Notes: generated from the sequence alone by a model not told the origin. Positions 22,880-32,052 are shown, counted from the first letter of the stretch. The stretch is 64,000 nt of DNA from Streptomyces rhizosphaerihabitans (GCF_025399795.1 NZ_JAODTZ010000044.1:25845-89844); one strand, 5' to 3'. A program made the numbers and translations.

Positions 22880-24486
22880 ACGACGGTGTGAACGGCGTCG
22901 CCCTCGGCGTCTTCGTCTTCTTCTTCCTGGCCGTCACGGTCATGGGCTTCCTGGCCGCGCGCTGGCGCAGGGCCGCCGACGAGCACAGCCTCGACGAATG
23001 GGGCCTGGGCGGGCGGTCCTTCGGCACCTGGGTGACCTGGTTCCTGCTCGGCGGCGACCTCTACACCGCGTACACCTTCGTCGCCGTGCCCGCGGCGATC
23101 TACGCGGCGGGCGCGGCCGGCTTCTTCGCCGTGCCGTACACGATCCTGGTCTACCCGCTGATCTTCACGTTCCTGCCCCGCCTGTGGTCGGTCTCCCACA
23201 AGCACGGCTATGTGACGACCTCGGACTTCGTGCGCGGCCGCTTCGGCTCCAAGAGCCTGTCCCTCGCCGTGGCGGTCACCGGCATCCTGGCCACCATGCC
23301 GTACATCGCGCTCCAACTCGTCGGCATCCAGGCCGTACTCGACGTGATGGGCGTGGGCGGCGGCGACAGCACCAACTGGTTCGTCAAGGACCTGCCGCTC
23401 CTCATCGCCTTCGGCGTGCTGGCCGCGTACACCTACTCCTCGGGGCTGCGGGCCCCCGCCCTGATCGCGTTCGTGAAGGACACCCTGATCTACATCGTGA
23501 TCGCGGTGGCCATCATCTACATCCCGATCAAACTGGGCGGCTTCGACGAGATCTTCAAGGCGGCGAGCGACAAGTACACGGCCGCGGGCGCCGGGGGGCT
23601 CGTCCCCGCGCAGGCGGGCCAGTGGACGTACGCCACCCTCGCGCTCGGCTCGGCGCTGGCGCTGTTCATGTATCCGCACTCGGTCACCGCGACGCTGTCC
23701 GGCCGCAGCCGGGAGGTGATCCGCCGGAACACCACGATCCTGCCGCTGTACTCGCTGATGCTGGGCCTGCTCGCCCTGCTCGGGTTCATGGCGATCGCGG
23801 CCGGCGTGAAGGTCACCAACGGCCAACTCGCCATCCCCCAGCTCTTCGAGAACATGTTCCCCGACTGGTTCGCGGGCGTGGCCTTCGCCGCCATCGGCAT
23901 CGGCGCGCTCGTCCCGGCGGCCATCATGTCCATCGCGGCCGCGAACCTCTTCACCCGCAACATCTACAAGGACTTCATCAACCCGGCCGCGACCCCGCGC
24001 CAGGAGACGCAGGTCTCCAAGCTGGTGTCGCTCCTGGTGAAGGTGGGCGCGCTGGTCTTCGTCCTGACCATGGACAAGACCGTCGCGATCAACTTCCAGC
24101 TGCTGGGCGGCATCTGGATCCTGCAGACCTTCCCGTCGCTGGTCGGCGGGCTGTTCACCCGCTGGTTCCACCGCTGGGCGCTGCTGGGCGGCTGGGCGGT
24201 CGGCATGCTCTACGGCACGATCGCCGCCTACGGCGTGGCCTCGCCGACCCAGAAGCACTTCGGCGGCAGCTCGAAGGAGATCCCCGGCATCGGGGAGATC
24301 GGCTACATCGGCCTGACGGCGTTCGTCCTGAACGTGGCCGTGGCCGTCGTCCTCACCTTCGCCCTCAGGGCGTTCAAGGCCCCGGACGGCATCGACGAGA
24401 CCTCGCCCTTGGACTACACGGCCGACGCGGGAGACCCCGGAGTCGAGACGGAGCTCCCGCCGGCCACGGCGGACGCGAGCCACTAG
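22876..24486 (+). CDS. SSS-family sodium:solute symporter, MctP-like
   Basis: 536 aa with about thirteen membrane segments. Typical features: DEWGLGGRSFGTWVTWFLLG near the N-terminus and YVTTSDFVRGRFGSKSLSLA in the third helix region. Companions with DUF3311 transport monocarboxylates (pyruvate, lactate, acetate, alanine), so that class is likely, but the substrate is not readable from sequence. The hydrophilic tail is short and acidic. It is coupled to the DUF3311 gene, and followed by eight CCAGTCA repeats and a terminator hairpin. Confidence 0.88.
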   Translation: MNDGVNGVALGVFVFFFLAVTVMGFLAARWRRAADEHSLDEWGLGGRSFGTWVTWFLLGGDLYTAYTFVAVPAAIYAAGAAGFFAVPYTILVYPLIFTFLPRLWSVSHKHGYVTTSDFVRGRFGSKSLSLAVAVTGILATMPYIALQLVGIQAVLDVMGVGGGDSTNWFVKDLPLLIAFGVLAAYTYSSGLRAPALIAFVKDTLIYIVIAVAIIYIPIKLGGFDEIFKAASDKYTAAGAGGLVPAQAGQWTYATLALGSALALFMYPHSVTATLSGRSREVIRRNTTILPLYSLMLGLLALLGFMAIAAGVKVTNGQLAIPQLFENMFPDWFAGVAFAAIGIGALVPAAIMSIAAANLFTRNIYKDFINPAATPRQETQVSKLVSLLVKVGALVFVLTMDKTVAINFQLLGGIWILQTFPSLVGGLFTRWFHRWALLGGWAVGMLYGTIAAYGVASPTQKHFGGSSKEIPGIGEIGYIGLTAFVLNVAVAVVLTFALRAFKAPDGIDETSPLDYTADAGDPGVETELPPATADASH

Positions 24487-24489
24487 CCA

Positions 24490-24545
24490 CCAGTCACCAG
24501 TCACCAGTCACCAGTCACCAGTCACCAGTCACCAGTCACCAGTCA
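24490..24545. repeat. CCAGTCA heptamer, eight perfect tandem copies
   Basis: Eight exact 7-bp units directly after the symporter stop codon, with a ninth partial unit (ccag). The tract is conspicuously lower in GC than its surroundings. It is non-coding and lies before the terminator hairpin, so it is in the 3' untranslated region of the symporter mRNA. Confidence 0.95.
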
Positions 24546-24574
24546 CCAGGAACGAACGACGCGACAGCGCCGCA

Positions 24575-24609
24575 CGACGGGCCGCCGGACGAAAACCGGC
24601 GGCCCGTCG
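24575..24609 (+). terminator. terminator after the symporter operon
   Basis: 14-bp perfect stem (24575-24588 with 24596-24609) with loop acgaaaa. Confidence 0.8.
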
Positions 24610-24636
24610 CCGTGCCGGTCGGGCACACTCGCCGGC

Positions 24637-25155
24637 ATGGACATCGTCATCAGGCGGGCGCGCCCCGAGGAGTACCCCACCATCGGCGAGATCGCGGCGC
24701 AGGCCTATCTCGGAGACGGGCTGCTCGACTTCGGGGAGAGCGACGCGTACCTGGAGAGGCTGCGGGACGTCGCGGGGCGCGCGGCCGTCGCCGAGGTGCT
24801 GGTCGCCGTCGACGGGGACCGGGTGCTCGGCAGTGTGACCTTCGTGGCGGACGGCAGCCCCATGGCGGACTTCGCGCGCGCCGGGGAGGCCGAGATCCGG
24901 ATGCTCGCGGTCGCGCGCGCGGCACGCGGCCGGGGTGCCGGGGAGGCGCTCGTGCGCGCCTGCGTCGAGCGGGCACGGGCCGTGGCGGGCTGCGAGCGCG
25001 TCGTGCTGTCCACCCAGGGCACCATGCACAGCGCCCACCGCGTCTACGAGCGCGTGGGCTTCACCCGCACCCCCGACCGCGACTGGTACCCGCTTCCGGA
25101 GCTCGACGACATCCGGCTGCTCACCTACGAGTTGACGATCCAGCACGCTCCGTAG
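24637..25155 (+). CDS. GNAT-family N-acetyltransferase
   Basis: 172 aa. The acetyl-CoA loop is ARAARGRGAGEALVRACVER, preceded by the strand AEIRMLAVA and followed by HRVYERVGFTRTPDRDWYPL. This matches small-molecule or amine acetyltransferases of the GNAT class; the acceptor is unknown. The ATG at 24637 sits right after the symporter terminator, so it is a separate unit, and the nrdAB riboswitch leader follows. Confidence 0.85.
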   Translation: MDIVIRRARPEEYPTIGEIAAQAYLGDGLLDFGESDAYLERLRDVAGRAAVAEVLVAVDGDRVLGSVTFVADGSPMADFARAGEAEIRMLAVARAARGRGAGEALVRACVERARAVAGCERVVLSTQGTMHSAHRVYERVGFTRTPDRDWYPLPELDDIRLLTYELTIQHAP

Positions 25156-25219
25156 TGCTCCCGGACACCGACCCGACACAACATGTGGGGGCACTCCCGG
25201 AGCCCGGCACAAGATGTAT

Positions 25220-25350
25220 GCTCATGGTCGCTGTCACCGCAGGGGAATCCGGTGCGAATCCGGAACTGTCCCGCAACGGTGTACTTGTGCTTGTTCGCGT
25301 TTCCGCGTGCCCGCACTCGCGTCAGTCCGAGGACCTGCCGACAGCGCGCC
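25220..25350 (+). ncRNA. adenosylcobalamin riboswitch upstream of nrdAB
   Basis: Conserved blocks of the B12 aptamer are present in order: ggggaatccggtgcgaatcc, then ccgcaacggt (the B12-box region), and agtccgaggacctgcc near the 3' side. gctgtc (25230-25235) pairs with gacagc (25340-25345) to close the aptamer. It ends about 140 bases before the nrdA GTG. In S. coelicolor the equivalent element turns off the class Ia reductase when coenzyme B12 is available, leaving the B12-dependent class II enzyme to act. Edges are approximate. Confidence 0.92.
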
Positions 25351-25488
25351 CCGGCCGTCCGGCCCGGGTGCCGACGACGTCCGGGCCTCGCGGAATGGGC
25401 CGGTGGACGCGGTGCGTGCTGCCCAGAAGCGCTCCCGTGTGCCCCGCTCCTCCCGCCAGGCCCTGTGCCGAGCGAGGGAGATCCCCAC

Positions 25489-27870
25489 GTGACCATCGCG
25501 CCAGCCGATCCGGCTTCAGTGACCGCGCAGCAGGCCCGGGTGGAGACCGACGGTCCCGGAACCGCGCTGCTGCGGACCCTGACCGGTCTCACCGCCGACC
25601 TCACCGACGCCGACCCCGGCCGGGTCGCCGCCGCGGCGCTGCGCGGCCGGTCCGCCCGCGCCGACGAGGCCGAGCTGCGCGAACTGGCCACCGAGGCGGC
25701 CGCGGGTCTCATCTCCGAGGACCCCGTCTACTCCCGGCTGGCCGCCCGCCTCCTCACGATCAGCGTCGCCGCGGAGGCCGCCTCCCAGGGCGTCACGACC
25801 TTCTCCGAGTCGGTCGCCGTCGGCCACCGCGAGGGTCTGATCGCCGACCGCACGGCCGCGTTCGTCCGGCTGCACACGGCCCGCCTCGACGCGCTCATCG
25901 ACTCCGAGGGCGACGACCGCTTCGGCTACTTCGGGCTGCGCACGCTGCACAGCCGCTATCTGCTCCGGCACCCGATCACCCGCAAGGTCGTCGAGACGCC
26001 CCAGCACTTCATGCTCCGGGTGGCGGCCGGCCTCGCCGAGGACGACACGGCCCGCTCGGTGGACGAAGTCGCCGCGCTCTACCGGCTCATGAGCCGCCTG
26101 GACTACCTCCCCTCCTCCCCCACGCTCTTCAACTCCGGTACGCGGCACCCGCAGATGTCGTCCTGCTACCTCCTCGACTCCCCGCTGGACGAGCTGGACT
26201 CCATCTACGACCGCTACCACCAGGTGGCGCGCCTGTCGAAGCACGCGGGCGGCATCGGCCTGTCCTACTCCCGTATCCGCTCGCGCGGTTCGCTGATCCG
26301 CGGCACCAACGGGCACTCCAACGGCATCGTCCCGTTCCTCAAGACGCTCGACGCCTCGGTCGCCGCGGTGAACCAGGGCGGCCGGCGCAAGGGCGCGGCC
26401 GCGGTGTACCTGGAGACCTGGCACTCCGACATCGAGGAGTTCCTGGAGCTGCGCGACAACACCGGTGAGGACGCCCGGCGTACGCACAACCTGAACCTCG
26501 CGCACTGGATCCCGGACGAGTTCATGCGCCGGGTGAACGAGGACGGCGTCTGGTCGCTCTTCTCCCCCGCCGACGTACCGGAACTGGTCGACCTGTGGGG
26601 CGACGCGTTCGACGCCGCGTACCGCAAGGCCGAGGAGGCGGGCCTCGCCAAGAAGACCATTCCGGCCCGCGACCTGTACGGCCGCATGATGCGCACCCTC
26701 GCGCAGACCGGCAACGGCTGGATGACCTTCAAGGACGCCGCCAACCGCACCGCCAACCAGACGGCGGAGCCGGGCCACACCGTCCACTCCTCGAACCTGT
26801 GCACCGAGATCCTGGAGGTGACGGACGACGGGGAGACGGCGGTCTGCAACCTGGGCTCGGTCAACCTGGGCGCGTTCGTGGTCGGTGACGACATCGACTG
26901 GGAGCGGCTCGACGAGACCGTGCGCACCGCGGTGACCTTCCTCGACCGCGTCGTCGACATCAACTTCTACCCGACCGAGCAGGCGGGCCGCTCCAACGCC
27001 AAGTGGCGTCCGGTCGGCCTCGGCGCGATGGGCCTCCAGGACGTCTTCTTCAAGCTGCGGCTGCCCTTCGACTCGCCCGAGGCCCGCGCCCTGTCCACCC
27101 GGATCGCCGAGCGCATCATGCTCGCCTCCTACGAGGCCTCCGCCGACCTCGCCGAGCGCAACGGCCCGCTCCCCGCCTGGGAGAAGACCCGTACCGCCCG
27201 TGGAGTGCTGCACCCGGACCACTTCGACGTCGAGCTGAACTGGCCGGAGCGCTGGGCCGCCCTGCGGCAGCGGATCGCGGCGGTCGGCATGCGCAACTCG
27301 CTGCTCCTCGCCATCGCGCCGACCGCCACCATCGCGTCCATCGCGGGCGTGTACGAGTGCATCGAGCCGCAGGTGTCGAACCTGTTCAAGCGCGAGACGC
27401 TCTCCGGCGAGTTCCTCCAGGTCAACTCCTACCTGGTGGCCGAGCTGAAGAAGCTCGGTGTGTGGGACGCGCAGACGCGTGAGGCGCTGCGCGAGTCCAG
27501 CGGCTCGGTGCAGGGCTTCACCTGGGTCCCGCAGGACGTCCGCGACCTGTACCGCACGGCGTGGGAGATCCCGCAGCGCGGCCTGATCGACATGGCCGCC
27601 GCCCGGACCCCGTTCCTGGACCAGGCCCAGTCCCTGAACCTGTTCCTGGAGACGCCGACCATCGGCAAGCTCTCCTCGATGTACTCGTACGCCTGGAAGT
27701 CGGGCCTGAAGACGACGTACTACCTGCGGTCCCGCCCGGCGACGCGCATCGCCCGCGCGGCCCAGGCGCAGGCGCAGCCCGAGAAGACCATCCCCGTGCA
27801 GCAGGCGGCCGACCCCGACGCAGTCGCCTGCTCCCTGGAAAACCCCGAGTCCTGCGAGGCCTGCCAGTAA
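25489..27870 (+). CDS. nrdA: NrdA, class Ia ribonucleoside-diphosphate reductase large subunit
   Basis: 793 aa. Active-site cysteines occur in SSCYLLD and AVCNLGSVNLG, the radical-transfer Cys with its Asn and Glu in SNLCTEI, and the C-terminal redox pair in SCEACQ at the end. It reduces NDPs to dNDPs with NrdB. The N-terminal ~110 residues show no VxKRdG motif, so a functional ATP-cone (dATP shut-off site) is not apparent. The GTG at 25489 follows GAGGGAG. Expression should be repressed by AdoCbl through the upstream riboswitch. The stop overlaps the nrdB start (TAATG). Confidence 0.94.
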   Translation: MTIAPADPASVTAQQARVETDGPGTALLRTLTGLTADLTDADPGRVAAAALRGRSARADEAELRELATEAAAGLISEDPVYSRLAARLLTISVAAEAASQGVTTFSESVAVGHREGLIADRTAAFVRLHTARLDALIDSEGDDRFGYFGLRTLHSRYLLRHPITRKVVETPQHFMLRVAAGLAEDDTARSVDEVAALYRLMSRLDYLPSSPTLFNSGTRHPQMSSCYLLDSPLDELDSIYDRYHQVARLSKHAGGIGLSYSRIRSRGSLIRGTNGHSNGIVPFLKTLDASVAAVNQGGRRKGAAAVYLETWHSDIEEFLELRDNTGEDARRTHNLNLAHWIPDEFMRRVNEDGVWSLFSPADVPELVDLWGDAFDAAYRKAEEAGLAKKTIPARDLYGRMMRTLAQTGNGWMTFKDAANRTANQTAEPGHTVHSSNLCTEILEVTDDGETAVCNLGSVNLGAFVVGDDIDWERLDETVRTAVTFLDRVVDINFYPTEQAGRSNAKWRPVGLGAMGLQDVFFKLRLPFDSPEARALSTRIAERIMLASYEASADLAERNGPLPAWEKTRTARGVLHPDHFDVELNWPERWAALRQRIAAVGMRNSLLLAIAPTATIASIAGVYECIEPQVSNLFKRETLSGEFLQVNSYLVAELKKLGVWDAQTREALRESSGSVQGFTWVPQDVRDLYRTAWEIPQRGLIDMAAARTPFLDQAQSLNLFLETPTIGKLSSMYSYAWKSGLKTTYYLRSRPATRIARAAQAQAQPEKTIPVQQAADPDAVACSLENPESCEACQ

Positions 27871-28904
27871 TGAGCGACACCACCACCGAGAAGGCCGCGT
27901 CCGAGAAGAACCTCCTCGACCCGGGCTTCGAACTCACCCTGCGCCCCATGCGCTACCCGGACTTCTACGAGCGCTACCGGGACGCCATCAAGAACACCTG
28001 GACCGTCGAGGAGGTCGACCTCCACTCGGACGTCGCCGACCTCGCGAAGCTGACGCCGGGTGAGCAGCACATGATCGGCCGGCTGGTCGCGTTCTTCGCG
28101 ACGGGCGACTCGATCGTGTCGAACAACCTGGTGCTGACGCTGTACAAGCACATCAACTCCCCCGAGGCGCGGCTCTACCTGAGCCGTCAGCTCTTCGAGG
28201 AGGCCGTGCACGTCCAGTTCTATCTGACGCTGCTCGACACCTATCTGCCCGACCCGGAGGACCGCACCGCGGCCTTCGCGGCCGTCGAGAGCATCCCCTC
28301 CATCCGCGAGAAGGCGCAGTTCTGCTTCAAGTGGATGGACTCGGTGGAGAAGCTGGACCGGCTGGAGACCCAGGCCGACCGCCGCCGCTTCCTGCTGAAC
28401 CTCATCTGCTTCGCGGCGTGCATCGAGGGGCTCTTCTTCTACGGGGCCTTCGCGTACGTCTACTGGTTCCGCAGCCGGGGTCTGCTGCACGGCCTGGCGA
28501 CCGGCACCAACTGGGTGTTCCGCGACGAGACGATGCACATGAGCTTCGCCTTCGAGGTCGTCGACACCGTCCGCAAGGAGGAGCCGGAGCTCTTCGACGA
28601 CCGGCTCCAGGAGCAGGTGACCGACATGCTGCGCGAGGCCGTCGAGGCCGAGCTGCAGTTCGGGCGCGACCTGTGCGGCGAGGGCCTGCCGGGCATGAAC
28701 ACCGACTCGATGCGGCAGTACCTGGAGTGCGTCGCCGACCAGCGCCTTCAGCGGCTGGGCTTCGCGCCGGTGTACGGCTCCGAGAACCCGTTCTCCTTCA
28801 TGGAGCTCCAGGGTGTCCAGGAGCTGACCAACTTCTTCGAGCGCCGGCCGTCCGCGTACCAGGTCGCGGTGGAGGGCACGGTCGACCTCGACGAGGACTT
28901 CTGA
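27870..28904 (+). CDS. nrdB: NrdB, class Ia ribonucleotide reductase small subunit
   Basis: 344 aa radical-generating subunit. Di-iron ligands are recognisable: Asp in FATGDSIVSNN, Glu and His in FEEAVHVQFY, Glu in ACIEGLFFYGAF, and Glu/His in RDETMHMSF. The tyrosyl radical Tyr is four residues after the first ligand His (HVQFY), as in E. coli R2. The C-terminal DLDEDF tail should dock NrdA. It starts on the last base of the nrdA stop. Five 18-bp repeats begin at its stop codon. No nrdS-like gene follows. Confidence 0.95.
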   Translation: MSDTTTEKAASEKNLLDPGFELTLRPMRYPDFYERYRDAIKNTWTVEEVDLHSDVADLAKLTPGEQHMIGRLVAFFATGDSIVSNNLVLTLYKHINSPEARLYLSRQLFEEAVHVQFYLTLLDTYLPDPEDRTAAFAAVESIPSIREKAQFCFKWMDSVEKLDRLETQADRRRFLLNLICFAACIEGLFFYGAFAYVYWFRSRGLLHGLATGTNWVFRDETMHMSFAFEVVDTVRKEEPELFDDRLQEQVTDMLREAVEAELQFGRDLCGEGLPGMNTDSMRQYLECVADQRLQRLGFAPVYGSENPFSFMELQGVQELTNFFERRPSAYQVAVEGTVDLDEDF

Positions 28905-28990
28905 CCGGTCCGACTGTTCCGACCGGTCCGAGTGTTCCGACCGGTCCGACTGCTCCGATCGGTCCGACTGCTCCGATCGGTCCGAGTGTT
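28901..28990. repeat. 18-bp tandem repeat, five copies, at the nrdB 3' end
   Basis: Units of the form ccgaccggtccgactgtt with c/t and c/g variants run exactly 90 bases, the first one including the nrdB stop codon. Each unit carries the palindrome gaccggtc or gatcggtc-like core. The length is a multiple of three. Confidence 0.92.
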
Positions 28991-29004
28991 CTGAGCGTTC
29001 GTCA

Positions 29005-29047
29005 GTGATGAGAGCCGGGCCGCCCCGTGCAGCCCGGCTTTCGTCAC
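29005..29047 (+). terminator. nrdAB terminator
   Basis: 16-base arms (29005-29020 with 29032-29047) pairing with two G-U pairs, 11-base loop, with ttt just inside the 3' arm. Confidence 0.72.
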
Positions 29048-29355
29048 GTACTGCCCCCGCGCCTCCAATCGCCGTGCCAATCCCCGTCCATGGAGCGGCA
29101 AAGTTCTTCCGGCACGGCTGTTCGCACGTCGTTCACCCCGGCTAGGTTCTGGCCGTCCCGTCATGCCGCGCACCACGGCACGCCAGGACGACTGAATTGG
29201 CATGCCCATGACGTGTCTCTCCACAGTTCGCGCTACGCGCGTCACGGGCCCGTCCCTTCAGAGCGCCGAGAACCCCCACTTCCGGCTATGGCGTCGCGCA
29301 CGGCCCTACCCCGGCCGAGCGGCACCGGCCTCGAACCGATGGAGGCGACACCCCC
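29048..29355. other. intergenic region before the sedolisin gene
   Basis: 308 bases. No gene is convincing in any frame. It should hold the promoter of the secreted protease; gatggaggcgaca immediately upstream of its ATG provides the ribosome site. Nothing else is recognised. Confidence 0.4.
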
Positions 29356-31446
29356 ATGCGTTCCCAGCGCCCGATACCCTCCGGCAGACCCGCCCGGAGC
29401 CTGCGAAGACTCCTCACCGCCGCCCTTCCCGCCCTGGCCCTCGGCCTCGCCGGGTTCGCCGCGGCCCCTCCCGCCGACGCACAGCCCGCCCCGATCCCCC
29501 ACGTCTCCCGGACCACCCAGAACGCCGGGGCCCTGACCGATCCCGCCCGCCAGTCGGTCCACTCGACCGGCAAGGCCGGCCAGAAGGTCGCGACCGAGCA
29601 CCTGTGCGCCGAGGCGACGAAGCCCGGCCAGATGTCGTGCTTCGCGCAGCGCCGCACCGACATCGCGCAGAAGCTCGCGGCCAAGGTCTCCCCCGACGCC
29701 GCCGCCGCGGTGTCCGGTCTCAGCCCGGCCAACCTGCACAGCGCCTACAACCTGCCCTCGACGGGCGGCTCCGGCCTGACGGTCGCCGTGGTCGACGCCT
29801 ACAACGACCCCAACGCCGCCGCCGACCTGGCCACCTACCGAACCCAGTTCGGCCTGTCCGCCTGCACCAAGGCCAACGGCTGCTTCAAGCAGGTCAGCCA
29901 GACCGGTTCGACCACCTCACTGCCGACGAACGACTCCGGCTGGGCGGGTGAGGAGGCGCTCGACATCGACATGGTCAGCGCCGTCTGCCCCAACTGCAAC
30001 ATCATCCTCGTCGAGGCGAGCTCCGCGAACGACTCCGACCTCGGTATCGCGGAGAACGAAGCGGTCGCGCTGGGCGCGAAGTTCGTCTCCAACAGCTGGG
30101 GCGGCTCCGAGTCCTCCTCGCAGACCGGCGAGGACACCTCGTACTTCAAGCACCCGGGCGTCGCCATCACGGTCTCCTCGGGTGACGAGGCCTACGGCTC
30201 CGAGTACCCGGCGACCTCCCAGTACGTGACCGCCGTCGGCGGTACCGCGCTGAGCACCTCCTCCAGCACCCGCGGCTGGACCGAGTCGGTCTGGAAGACC
30301 AGCAGCACCGAGGGCACCGGTTCCGGCTGCTCCGCCTACGACGCCAAGCCGTCCTGGCAGACCGACACCGGCTGCACCAAGCGCATGGAGTCCGACGTCT
30401 CCGCGGTCGCCGACCCCGCCACCGGCGTGGCGGTCTACGACACCTACGGCGGCTCCGGCTGGGCGGTCTACGGCGGCACCAGCGCCTCGTCGCCCATCAT
30501 CGCGGGCGTGTACGCGCTGGCCGGCACCCCGGGTTCCGCCGACTACCCGGCGAAGTACCCCTACTCCCACACCTCGAACCTGTACGACGTGACGAGCGGC
30601 AACAACGGCTCCTGCTCCCCTTCGTACTTCTGCACCGCGGCCACCGGCTACGACGGCCCGACCGGCTGGGGCACCCCCAACGGCACGGCCGCCTTCACCT
30701 CGGGCACCAGCACCGGCAACACCGTGACCGTCACCAACCCGGGCAGCCAGTCCACGGCCACCGGCGGCTCGGCGAGCCTCCAGATCTCGGCGAGCGACAG
30801 CGCGGGCGCGACCCTCACGTACAGCGCGACCGGGCTGCCGACCGGTCTGTCGATCAGCAGCTCGACCGGGCTGATCTCCGGCACCGCGAGCACGGCGGGC
30901 ACCTACGCGGTCACCGTCACGGCGAAGGACAGCACGGGCGCCTCCGGTTCGGCCTCCTTCACCTGGACCGTCAGCACATCGGGCGGCGGCACCTGCACCT
31001 CGGCGCAGCTGCTCGGCAACCAGGGTTTCGAGTCGGGCGCCACCGTATGGAGCGAGACGAGCGGCGTCATCACCAATGACACCGGTGAGGCCACGCACGG
31101 CGGCTCGTACGACGCCTGGCTCGACGGCTACGGCTCGACCCACACCGACACGCTGTCCCAGTCGGTGACCGTCCCGTCCGGCTGCAAGGCCACCCTCACC
31201 TTCTACCTCCACGTCGACACGGCCGAGACCACCACCACCTCGGCCTACGACAAGCTCACCGTCACCGCGGGCTCCACCACGCTCGCGACCTACTCCAACC
31301 TCAACAAGGCCACCGGGTACGCCCAGAAGACCTTCGACCTGTCCTCCTTCGCCGGTTCGACCGTCACGCTGAAGTTCAGCGGCGTCGAGGACTCCTCGCT
31401 CCAGACCAGCTTCGTCGTGGACGACACCGCCCTGACGACCAGCTGA
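29356..31446 (+). CDS. secreted S53-family (sedolisin/kumamolisin-like) serine-carboxyl peptidase
   Basis: 696 aa. A twin-Arg-free Sec signal covers about residues 1-42 (RRLLTAALPALALGLAGFAA...ADA). The catalytic domain (about 120-450) carries Glu199/Asp203 in EEALDIDM, the oxyanion Asp277 in SSGDEAYG, and Ser376 in GGTSASSP. A putative Ig-like (He_PIG) domain (about 455-540) and a Cys-containing beta-rich C-terminal domain (about 545-696) follow, probably for substrate or surface binding. The usual long inhibitory propeptide is very short here. It is expected to be an extracellular protease active at acidic pH. It sits between nrdB and the albaflavenone genes and may be a lineage-specific insertion. 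Confidence 0.9.
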   Translation: MRSQRPIPSGRPARSLRRLLTAALPALALGLAGFAAAPPADAQPAPIPHVSRTTQNAGALTDPARQSVHSTGKAGQKVATEHLCAEATKPGQMSCFAQRRTDIAQKLAAKVSPDAAAAVSGLSPANLHSAYNLPSTGGSGLTVAVVDAYNDPNAAADLATYRTQFGLSACTKANGCFKQVSQTGSTTSLPTNDSGWAGEEALDIDMVSAVCPNCNIILVEASSANDSDLGIAENEAVALGAKFVSNSWGGSESSSQTGEDTSYFKHPGVAITVSSGDEAYGSEYPATSQYVTAVGGTALSTSSSTRGWTESVWKTSSTEGTGSGCSAYDAKPSWQTDTGCTKRMESDVSAVADPATGVAVYDTYGGSGWAVYGGTSASSPIIAGVYALAGTPGSADYPAKYPYSHTSNLYDVTSGNNGSCSPSYFCTAATGYDGPTGWGTPNGTAAFTSGTSTGNTVTVTNPGSQSTATGGSASLQISASDSAGATLTYSATGLPTGLSISSSTGLISGTASTAGTYAVTVTAKDSTGASGSASFTWTVSTSGGGTCTSAQLLGNQGFESGATVWSETSGVITNDTGEATHGGSYDAWLDGYGSTHTDTLSQSVTVPSGCKATLTFYLHVDTAETTTTSAYDKLTVTAGSTTLATYSNLNKATGYAQKTFDLSSFAGSTVTLKFSGVEDSSLQTSFVVDDTALTTS

Positions 31447-31487
31447 CCCGCGGCAGGGGACCGGCCGCCTCGGCGGCCGACCCGGAG

Positions 31488-31521
31488 CAGGGCCCCGGCC
31501 GCTTCGGCGGCCGGGGCCCTG
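31488..31521 (+). terminator. sedolisin terminator with UUCG loop
   Basis: A perfect 15-bp GC stem capped by ttcg, 41 bases past the stop; an exceptionally stable hairpin. Confidence 0.85.
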
Positions 31522-31581
31522 TCACGCGCGGGATGGATCCTGATCCACCGGTGGCACGTCCAACCCGCAAGGAGGCCACCC

Positions 31582-32046
31582 ATGCGCCGAACGACCCACA
31601 CCCGGACCATCGCCCTCGCCGCTCTGACCCTGCTCCTCGCGGGCTGCGGTGCGCAGAGCGGAGGCGACGCGGGCGGCGGCGGCACCGTGTCGTCGTCCCC
31701 GACCCCGTCCCCGTCCCACCCGAGCTGTGCCACGGCGAAGGGGGAGCTGGGGGCCGCCGACACCGGCCACACGTACTGTCTGGCGCCCGGCGAGACGATC
31801 CGCGTCTCCCTGGACGGCACCACCCGCCGGCCCTGGACGCCCGTGAAGACCGCCGGAACCGGGCTGGAGGCCACCAACAGCGGGATCGTCCTCCAGCCGG
31901 GCGACGCGTCCGCCGCCTACCGGGCGGTCTCGGCGGGAACGGTCCGGCTGACATCGTCCCGCCCGCTGTGTCCGAGCGATCCGGCCCGGGTCTCCTGCGA
32001 CGGCCTTCAGGAGTGGACGGTCACCGTGGTCGTGCCGAAGACGTGA
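31582..32046 (+). CDS. small secreted lipoprotein of unknown function
   Basis: 154 aa. The signal RTIALAALTLLLAGCG has lipobox LAGC (Cys about residue 22), followed by a Gly/Ser/Pro linker (GGGGTVSSSPTPSPSHP). The mature domain (about 50-154) has four cysteines that could form two disulfides (CATAKG, YCLAPG, PLCPSD, VSCDGL) and a beta-rich look. No family is recognised. It should be anchored on the outer membrane face. It follows the sedolisin gene but is separated from it by a strong terminator. Confidence 0.75.
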   Translation: MRRTTHTRTIALAALTLLLAGCGAQSGGDAGGGGTVSSSPTPSPSHPSCATAKGELGAADTGHTYCLAPGETIRVSLDGTTRRPWTPVKTAGTGLEATNSGIVLQPGDASAAYRAVSAGTVRLTSSRPLCPSDPARVSCDGLQEWTVTVVVPKT

Positions 32047-32052
32047 GACCCC

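Noticed and set aside
24490..24545. Heptamer array as a CRISPR
   Set aside because: Units are 7 bp with no spacers and no cas genes in the window.
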